A stretch of DNA of 64,000 nucleotides, taken from positions 744,001 through 808,000 of the forward strand of contig CAWIWV010000002.1 in assembly GCA_963839925.1 (NCBI GenBank). Reading direction: 5' to 3'. Each line of letters starts with the position of its first letter. Positions within the stretch are counted from its first letter, which is position 1. The position numbers and the translations under genes are program-made. This document shows, piece by piece, positions 49,944 through 58,908 of this stretch. A model generated the notes under the pieces. It saw nothing but the letters and a program-made list of their open reading frames with translations, made no database searches and had not been told where the DNA came from. This DNA comes from Bog-756 sp963839925 (GTDB lineage Bacteria > Actinomycetota > Acidimicrobiia > Acidimicrobiales > RAAP-2).

Positions 49944-50822
49944 CTACGCCGGACCGAGGTTGGCGAGTTCGGGGACCACACGCTCACCGAGGCGGGATGC
50001 CCAGGTCGCCGGATCGGGACCTGGCGCTATGACCTCGACCAGCTCGACCCCGAGTGCGGCATACCGCTCCATTTCTGCGAGGAACCCGTCGACATCGGCA
50101 ACCGGGTCACTGAAGGCGAGGATCGTCCTTCGGATCGTCGCGGGATCACGGGACTCGGCCTCACAGTGACGCGCCAGCACCTCGAGCTTCTGGGCGACCA
50201 CGTCCGGATCCGGGGCGAACAGGTTGCAGGCGTCTGCGTAGCGGGCCACCAACCGCAGCGTCTTCCGTTCGCCGCTGCCACCGACCAGGATCCTCGGCCG
50301 AGGCTGGCGAACGGGACGCGGTGAGCAGATCGTCTCGGCGAGTTGATAGTGGCGACCACGGAAGGGGCCGTCGTCGTCACTCCACATCTGATGACAGATC
50401 TGCAACGTCTCCTCGAGACGTTCGAACCGTTCCGAGACGGATGGAAAGGGGACGCCGAGTCCTTCGTGCTCGCGCTCGTACCATGCCGCCCCGATACCCA
50501 ACTGGGCCCTCCCCTCCGACACGACGTCCAAGGTGGTGACGATCTTCGCAAGCAGGCCAGGGTGCCGGTAGGTCACCCCGGTCACCAGCAGGCCGAGAGT
50601 CATGCGCTGGGTCTGGCCGGCGAGGAATCCCAGTGACGTGTAGCCCTCGAGCATCGGATCCTCCGAGCGGGAGAACTGCTCCATCTGGAACCAGTGGTCC
50701 ATCATGGTGAAGGTCGAGCAACCACTCTCCTCTGCAGCCTGCGCGGTGGCCTTGAGGGTCGGTCCAAGTGACTCCGGTTGGCCGGCGAGGGTGAAGTTGA
50801 CGAAGTGGATTCCGAGCTCCAT
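49944..50822 (-). CDS. LLM class F420-dependent oxidoreductase
   Basis: A 292-aa TIM-barrel protein of the luciferase-like monooxygenase family: MELGIHFVNFTLAGQPESLGPTLKATAQAAEESGCSTFTMMDHWFQ, then LGLLVTGVTYRHPGLLAKIVTTLDVVSEGRAQLGIGAAWYEREHEGLG and RPRILVGGSGERKTLRLVARYADACNLF. This profile is typical of F420-dependent reductases of Actinobacteria. GGAGGAA upstream supports ATG 50822. It is divergent from the amidohydrolase gene and convergent with no close partner. The substrate is unknown. Confidence 0.9.
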   Translation of the reverse strand: MELGIHFVNFTLAGQPESLGPTLKATAQAAEESGCSTFTMMDHWFQMEQFSRSEDPMLEGYTSLGFLAGQTQRMTLGLLVTGVTYRHPGLLAKIVTTLDVVSEGRAQLGIGAAWYEREHEGLGVPFPSVSERFERLEETLQICHQMWSDDDGPFRGRHYQLAETICSPRPVRQPRPRILVGGSGERKTLRLVARYADACNLFAPDPDVVAQKLEVLARHCEAESRDPATIRRTILAFSDPVADVDGFLAEMERYAALGVELVEVIAPGPDPATWASRLGERVVPELANLGPA

Positions 50823-50908
50823 GTGGTTCCTCCAGTTGTCGCGTCTGCCGGCGCCTCGGGCGACGGTGATTCCGATGCTGGCATAATCGCCCCCATGGTG
50901 AGGGCCAC

Positions 50909-52105
50909 GTGACCACCGTCACCCGATCGGAGACCCTGCTCCCCGACCCCGAACCGAGGACCGTCCGCTACACGGTGATCTCGGTCGACGACCACCTCGT
51001 CGAGCCTCCCGACATGTTCGAAGGTCGGCTCCCGCCCCGGTTCGCCGATCAGGCTCCCAAGATCGTCGAGAACTCGAAGGGCCACCAGCTCTGGGAGTTC
51101 GACGGAAACCTCTACTCGCAGGTGGGGGTCAACGCGGTCGCCGGGCGGCGCCCCGAGTTCGTCAGCCTCGAGCCGACCCGCTTCGAGGACATGCGCCGCG
51201 GGTGCTGGGACATCGATGCCCGAATTGCCGACATGGACATCAACGGGGTGTGGGCTTCGCTCAACTTCCCCTCGCAGATAACCGGGTTCTCGGGTCGGGT
51301 GTTCTCGGGAGCCGGCGATCCCGAGCTCGGCCTGGCGGTCACCCGGGCATGGAACGACTGGCTGTACGAGGCATGGTGGCAGCCGTATCCGGACCGGATC
51401 ATTCCCTGTGGGATCACCTTCCTGGCCGACCCCGAACAAGGTGCGGCGGAGATCCGACGTAACGCAGAGCGCGGGTTCCGGTCGGTGACCCTCCCCGAAC
51501 GGCCTCACCGGATCGGTCTGCCCAGCATCTTTTCGGGCTACTGGGACCCGATCGTCGCCGCGTGCGAAGAGACCGGAACGGTCATCTCGCTCCACGTCGG
51601 ATCGTCGGGCATGCCCGACATGGCTCCGGACAGCCCGATGGTGTCGCTTGGTGCAACCCTGTTCGGACAGATGTCGCTCTCCGCCTGCGCGGAGTGGATC
51701 TGGTCCGGACTGCCTGCGCGCTACCCGGGCATCGACATCGCCATGAGTGAAGGCGGCATCGGCTGGGTGGCAATGCTGCTCGACCGGCTGGACAACATCG
51801 TCGAACGCTCGGGCTACGGACGCGACTACGACCCCTCGGGGTTGCTGCCTGCCGAAGTGCTCGCACGAAACTTCTGGTTCTGCACGATCGACGACCCTTC
51901 CACCGTCGACACACGCCATCGGATCGGGATCGACCACATCATGGTCGAGGTCGACTATCCCCACGGGGACTCGACCTGGCCGGACACCCAGTCGGTCATC
52001 GAGCGCTGTTGGGGGCATCTGCCGGTCGAGGATCTGAGGAAGATGACCCACCAGAACGCGGCGAAGCTCTACCGCTGGCCGCTTCCCGACCAACCCGTTC
52101 CATAG
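50909..52105 (+). CDS. Amidohydrolase family protein (ACMSD/LigW-like TIM barrel)
   Basis: A 398-aa protein: YTVISVDDHLVEPPDMFEGRLPPRFADQAPKIVE begins the barrel, with DDH in place of the more common HxH metal motif, as is frequent in this actinobacterial branch. Further conserved stretches are GVWASLNFPSQITGFSG, SLHVGSSGMPDMAPDSPM, AMSEGGIGWVAMLLDRLDN and MVEVDYPHGDSTWPDTQ, supplying further His, Glu and Asp ligands. Members are decarboxylases or hydrolases of aromatic or cyclic acids. GTG 50909 is the start. It is divergent from the LLM oxidoreductase, 86 bases apart. Confidence 0.85.
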   Translation: MTTVTRSETLLPDPEPRTVRYTVISVDDHLVEPPDMFEGRLPPRFADQAPKIVENSKGHQLWEFDGNLYSQVGVNAVAGRRPEFVSLEPTRFEDMRRGCWDIDARIADMDINGVWASLNFPSQITGFSGRVFSGAGDPELGLAVTRAWNDWLYEAWWQPYPDRIIPCGITFLADPEQGAAEIRRNAERGFRSVTLPERPHRIGLPSIFSGYWDPIVAACEETGTVISLHVGSSGMPDMAPDSPMVSLGATLFGQMSLSACAEWIWSGLPARYPGIDIAMSEGGIGWVAMLLDRLDNIVERSGYGRDYDPSGLLPAEVLARNFWFCTIDDPSTVDTRHRIGIDHIMVEVDYPHGDSTWPDTQSVIERCWGHLPVEDLRKMTHQNAAKLYRWPLPDQPVP

Positions 52106-52130
52106 TCCTCCTGACCGGGACCGAAGATGG

Positions 52131-54167
52131 TCAGTTGGCGGATCCCGAGGTCGCATCCGCCAGCAACTTGTTGTCGTCGGCCAGAAGTCCGCGGGCCAGA
52201 GTGCGGACCATCTCGGTCACCTCGGGATGAGTCTCGGGGTCCCACCCGTCCAACAGCTCGGTCATCGAGTCGCGCCGGGCAACGGTGAGCTTGTCGATCG
52301 CGGATTTGCCCTGGGGGGTGAGGCGGAACGCGGAACCTTGGCCGGAGCCGTTCCGCTCGACCATGCCGGAGGAAACGAGATCGTCGAGAGCGACCTGCAG
52401 CGGCTCCGGATCGATCTTCAGACGAGCCGCTATCTCGTCGAGACTGGACGCGGGTTGATCCGCCAACCGGTAGAGCATCCAGGCGGACCGGGGAGCGAGA
52501 TCGAGCCCGGCGCGAGTGGTGAGCCGCTCATAGAGCTGACGCCGATTCTCGTGTCGCGAAGCCAACTCGAGGATGCGCTGGATCTCGCCCACCGACGAAC
52601 GCGGCTCGCGCAGCCCCAAGTTCTGGGTGGGCTCCGCGGTGCGGATCGACTTGCGAAGCTCCAGTTCGGGAAGTGTCCAGGTGAGCAGGAAGGCGACGAA
52701 GGAGATGGGCACGCCGATCAGGAAGATGGTCTGGATGGTGTGCGCGATGCCTGCAATGACCCCCGCTTGGACGGCCAGTGGCAGGTGGAAGATGGCCGAC
52801 GGGTTCTCTGCGTTCAGGTCGAACCCCGCCGGAATCTTGCTCAGGTGGAGCGCGCTCAGAATGTTGCGCTGCACCAGGTTCGCGTAGATTGCGCCGAAGA
52901 CCGCCGTCCCGAAGCAGCCGCCGATCATCCGGAAGAAGGTGTTGCCCGAGGTGGCCGCGCCCAGCTCCTCGTAAGGGACGGCGTTCTGCACCGCCACCAC
53001 CAGCACCTGCATCACGAAGCCGAGACCAAAACCGAAGATCGCCATGTACAAGGTCGTTTCCCAGGTGGACGTCGCGACACCGATCATCGACATCAGGTAC
53101 AAGCCGATGGTCATCAGCGCGGTGCCGATGATGGGGAAGATCTTGTACCGGCCCCATCGGCTCACGATTTGGCCCGAACCGACGGACGCGATCAGCAAGC
53201 CTCCCATGAGGGGGAACAGGCGGACCCCCGAGGCGATCGGGCTGACTCCTTTGACCGCCTGGAAGAACAGGGGCAGGAAGGTCATCGCCCCGAACATCGC
53301 GAATCCGACGACGAAACCGATGGCTGCGGTCGCGGTGAAGACCGGATTGGCGAACAACTTGAGTGGGAGTACCGGCTCTTTGGCCCGTCGCTCGGCGAAT
53401 ACGAAGGCGATACCAGAAGCGATGCCGAGGCCCACCAGCCCGAGCATGAAGGGCGACGCCCACGGGTACGAGGTGCCACCCAGGCTCGTGTAGAGCACCA
53501 GACAGCTCGATGACAGCGCCAACATCGCGGTGCCCAGATAGTCGATGACCCGACGGACCTTGCTCATGGTCCCCGGCAACGTGACCGCGGTGACCGCGAG
53601 TGTGACCAGGCCGATCGGGATGTTGATGTAGAAGATCCACCGCCAGCCGACCGTGTCGACGAAGAGCCCCCCGATGAGCGGGCCGATGACCGTGGTGACC
53701 CCGAACATCGCCATGAAGTACCCCATGTAGCGGCCGCGGTCGCGCGGGGAGACCACATCACCGACGCTGGTCTGCGCTCCCACCATGAGGCCACCGCCAC
53801 CCAGTCCCTGCAGGGCTCGAAAGGCGATCAGCTCGAACATCGAATGGCTCAAACCGGTGAGTGCCGACCCGATCAGGAAGATGATGATCGAGGCTTGATA
53901 GAAGAACTTGCGCCCGAACTGGTCGCCGAGCTTCCCCCAGATGGGTGTGGACACGGTCGACGTCAAGAGATACGCGGTGACCACCCAGGTGATGTGCGAC
54001 GCGCCGTTGAGATCGCCGACGATGGTGGGGAGCGCGGTGGAGACGACCGTCCCGTCGAGCGCGGCAAGGAACATCCCCAGCATGAGGGCCCCGATGATCA
54101 CCAGCACCCGTCGTTGGGACAGGGGTGCCGGCGCTTCGACCGTCATCCCTGATGACACCTCTGCCAT
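52131..54167 (-). CDS. MFS (DHA2/EmrB-type) transporter fused to a MarR-like C-terminal domain
   Basis: A 678-aa protein. Residues ~15-505 are a 14-helix drug-efflux MFS transporter (LDGTVVSTALPTIVGDLNGASHITWVVTAYLL; WGKLGDQFGRK; VIGPLIGGLFVDTVGWRWIFYINIPIG). Residues ~540-678 are a cytoplasmic MarR-type winged-helix region: RSAWMLYRLADQPASSLDEIAARLKIDPEPLQVALDDLVSSGMVERNGSG.. FRLTPQGKSAIDKL. A single protein combining export with a DNA-binding-type fold is rare and could couple transport to transcription, or the domain may serve as a ligand sensor. It is divergent from the monooxygenase gene, starting 112 bases away. Confidence 0.88.
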   Translation of the reverse strand: MAEVSSGMTVEAPAPLSQRRVLVIIGALMLGMFLAALDGTVVSTALPTIVGDLNGASHITWVVTAYLLTSTVSTPIWGKLGDQFGRKFFYQASIIIFLIGSALTGLSHSMFELIAFRALQGLGGGGLMVGAQTSVGDVVSPRDRGRYMGYFMAMFGVTTVIGPLIGGLFVDTVGWRWIFYINIPIGLVTLAVTAVTLPGTMSKVRRVIDYLGTAMLALSSSCLVLYTSLGGTSYPWASPFMLGLVGLGIASGIAFVFAERRAKEPVLPLKLFANPVFTATAAIGFVVGFAMFGAMTFLPLFFQAVKGVSPIASGVRLFPLMGGLLIASVGSGQIVSRWGRYKIFPIIGTALMTIGLYLMSMIGVATSTWETTLYMAIFGFGLGFVMQVLVVAVQNAVPYEELGAATSGNTFFRMIGGCFGTAVFGAIYANLVQRNILSALHLSKIPAGFDLNAENPSAIFHLPLAVQAGVIAGIAHTIQTIFLIGVPISFVAFLLTWTLPELELRKSIRTAEPTQNLGLREPRSSVGEIQRILELASRHENRRQLYERLTTRAGLDLAPRSAWMLYRLADQPASSLDEIAARLKIDPEPLQVALDDLVSSGMVERNGSGQGSAFRLTPQGKSAIDKLTVARRDSMTELLDGWDPETHPEVTEMVRTLARGLLADDNKLLADATSGSAN

Positions 54168-54279
54168 GCGATGCTCCCGTTCGGCGGTGGCGGTGCCACC
54201 ACGCCGGTCATCCTATTGGGTCGACCTGCACACACCGCCGCCGGTCGAGGACTGCCCGATCGGCCTACCATCGACAGTC

Positions 54280-55917
54280 ATGGGCATCCATCCGACGACA
54301 GGATGGCCGGGTCGATCGACCCGAGACGAGCGACACGCGAGCCGGCAGAACTTCGGGCTGGAGATCGGCCGGAGGCGCCTGGCACACGAGGTCCGCACGG
54401 CCCGCCGGGAGGGACGGGCGACCCCGAGCGTGGTCATCGTCGGAGCCGGCCTGTCGGGGTTGGCATTCGGCATGCAGCTGACCCGATCAGGGCTGCACGA
54501 CTTCACCATCCTCGAACAGTCCGATGGGGTGGGCGGCACCTGGCGGGACAATACCTACCCGGGCAGCGGGTGCGACGTGCCGTCCCACCTCTACTCGTTC
54601 TCCTTCTTCCCCAAGTCGGACTGGACCCGTCGGTTCGCCGAGCAGCCGGAGATCCTCACCTACGCCGAGCGGTGTGTGGAGCAGTTCGACCTCGACCCAC
54701 ACCTGCGACTGGGAACGACGGTGCGCCGCGCCCACCTCGACGAGGACACCCGCCGTTGGCGGCTGGAGTTGAGCACCGCCGAAGGGACCGAGGAGATCGA
54801 AGCCGACGTCGTGGTGTTCGCGTGTGGCCAGCTCAATCGCCCACACATCCCGGACTTGCCGGGACTCGAAGACTTCGCCGGACCCGTGTGGCACTCGGCG
54901 CGCTGGAACCACACTCTCGATCTCGACGGCCGGCGGGTCGCCGTTGTGGGAACCGGGGCGAGCGCAATTCAATTCGTCCCGCCGGTCGCCGAGCAGGCTG
55001 CCCAGCTCACGATCTACCAACGCAGTCCGAACTACGTGGCGCCGAAGAAGGACCGAGCCTACGACGCTCGCTGGCGATGGCTGTTCGACAACGTTGCGCC
55101 CCTCGCTCGTGCCTACCGATGGCTTATCTACTGGGGCCTCGAGTTCCGCTGGATCTTCTTCCGTAAAGACAGCTGGGCCGGCGGGAAGTTGCGAGAGGCG
55201 TTCGTCAAGGGCATTCGCCAAGGAGTCGTGTCGGATCGCCTGCCGGAGGAGTCTGTGGTGCCTGACTACCCGATCGGCTGCAAGCGCATCCTCATCTCCA
55301 ACGACTGGTTTGGCGCGTTGATGAGGCAGAACGTCGAGGTGGTCGATCGGCCGATCGAGACCGTCGAGGCCGATGGCATCGTCACCACCGACGGAGAGAA
55401 GAGAGAGGCCGATGTCCTCATCTTCGGGACCGGGTTCTCGACGACCGACTTCCTCGCCCACATCCCGATCGAGGGCGAAGGTGGGAGGAGCCTCGCCAAG
55501 GAGTGGGGCGGCGGCGCCCACGCCTACCTCGGCACCGCGGTCGCCGGCTTTCCGAACTGCTACTTGCTGTACGGTCCGAACACCAACCTCGGCCACAACT
55601 CGATCCTCTTCATGGTCGAGCGGCAGATCAACCTCATCCTTCAGGCCATCGGCTTGCAGGTTCGCTCGACCCGCAGCCAGACGACCCCGTTCATCGGTGT
55701 GTCCGAGGAGGCGTATCGACGTGACGACCGCCACACCCAGCGTCTGGTCACCGGCACCGCCTGGGTCAGCACCTGCACCAGCTGGTACAAGGACGAACTC
55801 GGGCGGGTCACCAACAACTGGCCGACCTGGACGGTCCGCTACTGGCTCGACACCCTGCTCCTCCGCCCGAAGGATCTGGGACCGGTCGGCAGGAAGCGCC
55901 CGGAACGAGTGCCCTAG
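54280..55917 (+). CDS. Flavin-dependent Baeyer-Villiger-type monooxygenase
   Basis: A 545-aa protein. FAD motif SVVIVGAGLSGLAFGMQL, NADPH motif VAVVGTGASAIQFVPPVA, and the Baeyer-Villiger fingerprint FAGPVWHSARWNH are present; GGTWRDNTYPGSGCDVPSHLYSFSF is also standard. These enzymes insert oxygen next to ketones or act on other soft nucleophiles. ATG 54280 is supported by TACCAT (54266-54271) eight bases upstream; the same frame extends upstream without homology. The stop overlaps the convergent pirin gene by four bases. Confidence 0.9.
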   Translation: MGIHPTTGWPGRSTRDERHASRQNFGLEIGRRRLAHEVRTARREGRATPSVVIVGAGLSGLAFGMQLTRSGLHDFTILEQSDGVGGTWRDNTYPGSGCDVPSHLYSFSFFPKSDWTRRFAEQPEILTYAERCVEQFDLDPHLRLGTTVRRAHLDEDTRRWRLELSTAEGTEEIEADVVVFACGQLNRPHIPDLPGLEDFAGPVWHSARWNHTLDLDGRRVAVVGTGASAIQFVPPVAEQAAQLTIYQRSPNYVAPKKDRAYDARWRWLFDNVAPLARAYRWLIYWGLEFRWIFFRKDSWAGGKLREAFVKGIRQGVVSDRLPEESVVPDYPIGCKRILISNDWFGALMRQNVEVVDRPIETVEADGIVTTDGEKREADVLIFGTGFSTTDFLAHIPIEGEGGRSLAKEWGGGAHAYLGTAVAGFPNCYLLYGPNTNLGHNSILFMVERQINLILQAIGLQVRSTRSQTTPFIGVSEEAYRRDDRHTQRLVTGTAWVSTCTSWYKDELGRVTNNWPTWTVRYWLDTLLLRPKDLGPVGRKRPERVP

Positions 55918-56876
55918 GAACCGATGTGGTCGGCGGGGACTGTTCCCAGGCGTCCGGCCTGGTAGTCCTCGAAGGCCTGCGCGACCTCTTCCTTGGTGTT
56001 CATGACGAAGGGACCGTAGGCGTAGATCGGCTCCCTGATCGGCTTGCCGCCGAGAACCAGCACCTCGAGGTTCGGGGTCCGCGAATCCTGGTCGGACGCC
56101 GCGGAGATGCTGAGTGCGTCGCCGTCTCCGAAGACCGCCAGCTGACCGGTTTCGATCCGGTGGCCCTCGGAGCCGACCGTGCCGCGCCCCCCGAGCACAT
56201 AGACAAGTGCGTTGAAGTCGCTGCGCCAGGGGATCTCGACCCGGGCCCCCGGTGAGATGGTCGCATGCACCATGGCCATGGGTGAGTGGGTCGACCCGGG
56301 TCCGACGTGCTCACCGAGGTCACCGGCGATCACCCGGAACAGGGCGCCGCCATCCGGCGAGGCCACCAGTGCGACCTGGGAGGACCCGATGTCCTGATAG
56401 CGCGGAGCGATCATCTTGTCGGCCTTGGGCAGGTTCACCCACAGTTGGATGCCGTGGAACAGCCCACCGCTTGCCACCAGCTCTTCGGGCGGTGCCTCGA
56501 TGTGGAGGATGCCTCCACCAGCGGTCATCCACTGGGTGTCGCCGTTGGTGATCAGCCCACCGCCGCCGATCGAATCCTGGTGCTGGAAGGTCCCGTCGAT
56601 CATGTAGGTCACCGTCTCGAACCCGCGGTGGGGATGCCACGGCGTGCCCTTCGGCTCACCCGGCGCGTACTCCACCTCACCCATCTGGTCCATGTGGACG
56701 AACGGGTCCAACCGTGCGTGGTCAACACCCGCGAAGGCCCGGCGGACGGGGAACCCTTCTCCTTCCAGGCCCGCCGGCGCGGTGGTGACCGACAGCACCG
56801 GCCTTCTGACTACCTCGGCCCCCGGGGCGTCCACCCTCGGGAGGGCGAGCACATCGTCCACACTCACTGCCGGCAT
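55914..56876 (-). CDS. Pirin family protein
   Basis: A 320-aa bicupin protein. The N-terminal cupin contains HPHRGFETVTYMIDG and ILHIEAPPEE, giving the His-His-His-Glu iron site of pirins. The C-terminal cupin (DFNALVYVLGGRGTVGSEGH) follows, then PIREPIYAYGPFVMNTKEEV.AFEDYQAGRLG, the usual pirin ending. Some pirins are quercetin dioxygenases, others act as redox-sensitive regulators; the substrate is unknown. GAGGAGGA precedes ATG 56876. It is divergent from the RodZ-like gene. Confidence 0.92.
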   Translation of the reverse strand: MPAVSVDDVLALPRVDAPGAEVVRRPVLSVTTAPAGLEGEGFPVRRAFAGVDHARLDPFVHMDQMGEVEYAPGEPKGTPWHPHRGFETVTYMIDGTFQHQDSIGGGGLITNGDTQWMTAGGGILHIEAPPEELVASGGLFHGIQLWVNLPKADKMIAPRYQDIGSSQVALVASPDGGALFRVIAGDLGEHVGPGSTHSPMAMVHATISPGARVEIPWRSDFNALVYVLGGRGTVGSEGHRIETGQLAVFGDGDALSISAASDQDSRTPNLEVLVLGGKPIREPIYAYGPFVMNTKEEVAQAFEDYQAGRLGTVPADHIGS

Positions 56877-56979
56877 CGTTCCTCCTCTTGTCCCTTCGCC
56901 CTGTCGATTGTCGTCGCTTTCGGGCGTCCACGCTCCGTGCGCAGCTCCATTCGCAACCCGGCGCCGCCTCTCGCCATGT

Positions 56980-57013
56980 GCAACACTAGTTGCGCCCGCA
57001 ACATTTCACGTTG
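56980..57013. promoter_or_regulatory. Tandem GCAAC/GTTGC inverted repeats between pirin and RodZ-like genes
   Basis: GCAAC (56980-56984) and GTTGC (56989-56993) form one inverted repeat with 4-nt spacer. GCAAC (56998-57002) and GTTG (57010-57013) form a second with 7-nt spacer. They sit in the 271-bp divergent region, the longest intergenic stretch of the window, and may be a regulator site for either gene. The rest of that region shows nothing I can name. Confidence 0.35.
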
Positions 57014-57147
57014 TGGCAGGGCGGGCGGCTCGGACGCAGATTTCGGGGCGGCTTCTGCCGAAGCGTGTTCAGAATCGTCTCTTCCGCGACGAGAATCACT
57101 GTTGGAAATGTACGCTTGAGCAACCAGGGAGAGTCAGGAGACAGAAG

Positions 57148-58218
57148 GTGATCTGGCAACGCGGCGGAGCGACGCGCCGCGACGACCACGATGACAAGCC
57201 CAGTTCCTCGGCAGAGGGAATCGGCTGGCTGCTGAAGGAAGCCAGGGAGGAGCGCGGCCTCGACCTGCTCACTGTCCACGACCGTCTGGGCAGGCCGATC
57301 ACCCAACTCGAAGCCCTCGAGAACGGGGATCTGGTCAGTCTCCCCGATCAGGCCCTGGCCCTCTCCACTCTCCGTCGCTACGCCTCCTTCCTCGGTCTGG
57401 ACGGGGACGCCTTGGTGCTCCAGATGATCGACGCGTGGTCGGTGGCAGGGATCCCGACCAGCGGTGGCGCCAAGCGCGACGCGGTCGGGGTCGGCGCCGT
57501 CACCAACGTGGTCACCGCGGTCACGACCGGGCCCGAACACCTCCGTGCGTTCACCCAGACCGGAGAGGTTCCCAAGGTCGGCCCGGGCTCAGCCGCACAA
57601 GGGTCGGGTGCCTTCGCCTATGGGATGGCGGCCGGTCCCCCGACCGGAGCCTTCCCGGTGCTGCCCCGAGAAGAGATCAAGCACAGCAAGCGCGCGCTGG
57701 CCAAGGCTCGCCGGCGGATGCGGGCTCCGACGTCGTTGAAGACGATCACCTTCATCGTCGTGGTGCTCCTGCTCGCGGTCCTCGCCGGCTTCGCCATTCA
57801 GCAGTGGCGCCCACAGTGGCTGGTGAAAGGGCACGTGCTGCGGGTCGCGCCGCCTGTCAGCAAGAAGTCGTCGTCGGGGGGCTCCAACAACGGGGGATCC
57901 GCGTCGCCGGTGGCGATGACGCTGTTCGGCCAGCAAGGCGCCGCCTTCAAGGTGGATGCCCAGAACTTCACCCTCAAGGTGACCATCTCCGGACCGTGCT
58001 GGTTGCAGGTCAAGAGCTCGTCCTCCTCGACACCGCTGCTCAGCTCCGTCGAGGGGCCCGGTCAGACGTTCACCTACCCATCCACCGGGACCATGAGCGT
58101 GGAGGTCGGGTCGTCAGCGGTCACCGTTGCCATCGACATCGGCGGAACCACCGAGTACTCGAATTCACCACAGTCGACCCCCTTCACCTACACCTTCGTC
58201 CCGGCCTCGACGGGATAG
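57148..58218 (+). CDS. RodZ-like membrane protein with N-terminal HTH and C-terminal DUF4115-like domain
   Basis: A 356-aa protein. An N-terminal Xre-type helix-turn-helix of the RodZ kind (EGIGWLLKEAREERGLDLLTVHDRLGRPITQLEALENGDLVSLPDQALALSTLRRYASFLG, ~20-85) is followed by a ~110-residue flexible stretch. Then come a single helix (TITFIVVVLLLAVLAGFAI, ~210-230) and an extracytoplasmic beta domain ending the protein (FTLKVTISGPCWLQVKSSSS..., GQTFTYPSTGTMSVEVGSSAVTVAIDIGG). RodZ proteins connect MreB to cell-wall synthesis; here it could also be a simpler membrane-bound regulator. AGGAG (57136-57140) fixes GTG 57148. Confidence 0.83.
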   Translation: MIWQRGGATRRDDHDDKPSSSAEGIGWLLKEAREERGLDLLTVHDRLGRPITQLEALENGDLVSLPDQALALSTLRRYASFLGLDGDALVLQMIDAWSVAGIPTSGGAKRDAVGVGAVTNVVTAVTTGPEHLRAFTQTGEVPKVGPGSAAQGSGAFAYGMAAGPPTGAFPVLPREEIKHSKRALAKARRRMRAPTSLKTITFIVVVLLLAVLAGFAIQQWRPQWLVKGHVLRVAPPVSKKSSSGGSNNGGSASPVAMTLFGQQGAAFKVDAQNFTLKVTISGPCWLQVKSSSSSTPLLSSVEGPGQTFTYPSTGTMSVEVGSSAVTVAIDIGGTTEYSNSPQSTPFTYTFVPASTG

Positions 58219-58232
58219 GCGGTTCGAGACCG

Positions 58233-58727
58233 TCAGGAGGCGAGGACCCGGGTGATCTCACCGGATCCGACGTCGTAGCGCCAACCTTCGACGCCGACAC
58301 CTTCGGGAAGCAGATCGCACTCGCGCACTCGTTGGACATCGGTTGCCAACGCGGCGTCGGGGTCCGGCATGGGAAGCGACTCCCAATGCGCCGGTGGCGT
58401 CACCCCCTGGGCTTCGAGGTCCGAACGGATCTCGCTCTCTGTCCGATTCGCCAAGGCGCAGTTGGTGTGGTGCATGATGGCGATCCTCCTCACGGCGAGG
58501 AACCTGGTCGCCAGCACCAGCGATCGGAGAACGTCAGAGGTCACCCGACCACCGGCATTGCGCATGATCTTCGCGTCGCCGGGCACAAGGCCCAGCATGG
58601 CCAGTGGCTCGATGCGGGTGTCCATACAGGTGACCAGCGCGAAGCCCTTGGCGGCGGGAGCTGGCAGCCCGGCAAGTTGGAACCCCGAGACGTAGTGGCG
58701 ATTCGCCTCCAACAGATCGTCGAACAT
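58233..58727 (-). CDS. Beta-class carbonic anhydrase
   Basis: A 164-aa protein close to the small beta-CA type of Mycobacterium: MFDDLLEANRHYVSGF, then the zinc motif CMDTRIEPLAMLGLVPGDAKIMRNAGGRV (C-x-D-x-R) and MHHTNCAL (H-x2-C), giving two Cys and one His ligand. The enzyme interconverts CO2 and bicarbonate. It is convergent with the RodZ-like gene (15 bases apart) and divergent from the LLM gene. A TTGACA lies upstream on the other strand but without a matching -10. Confidence 0.92.
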   Translation of the reverse strand: MFDDLLEANRHYVSGFQLAGLPAPAAKGFALVTCMDTRIEPLAMLGLVPGDAKIMRNAGGRVTSDVLRSLVLATRFLAVRRIAIMHHTNCALANRTESEIRSDLEAQGVTPPAHWESLPMPDPDAALATDVQRVRECDLLPEGVGVEGWRYDVGSGEITRVLAS

Positions 58728-58908
58728 GCGCAGAGCTTGACAGATCGGAGTGCGTCGATCCGACGGTCACCCCCACTCCCCGACTCTCGGACCGGCAGTG
58801 CTACATTCCCTCGGTCGGACGCACCCCCACGAGGAGGGGCCTTGGCCGTTGCAGGCGAGCGCGCAGAGCCGGGTCCTGGCGGCATCCCGGTTTCGAGATG
58901 AGGACCGG

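Noticed and set aside
58737..58742. TTGACA between the carbonic anhydrase and LLM genes as a promoter
   Set aside because: No -10-like hexamer occurs 16-19 bases downstream, so it was not listed as a promoter.
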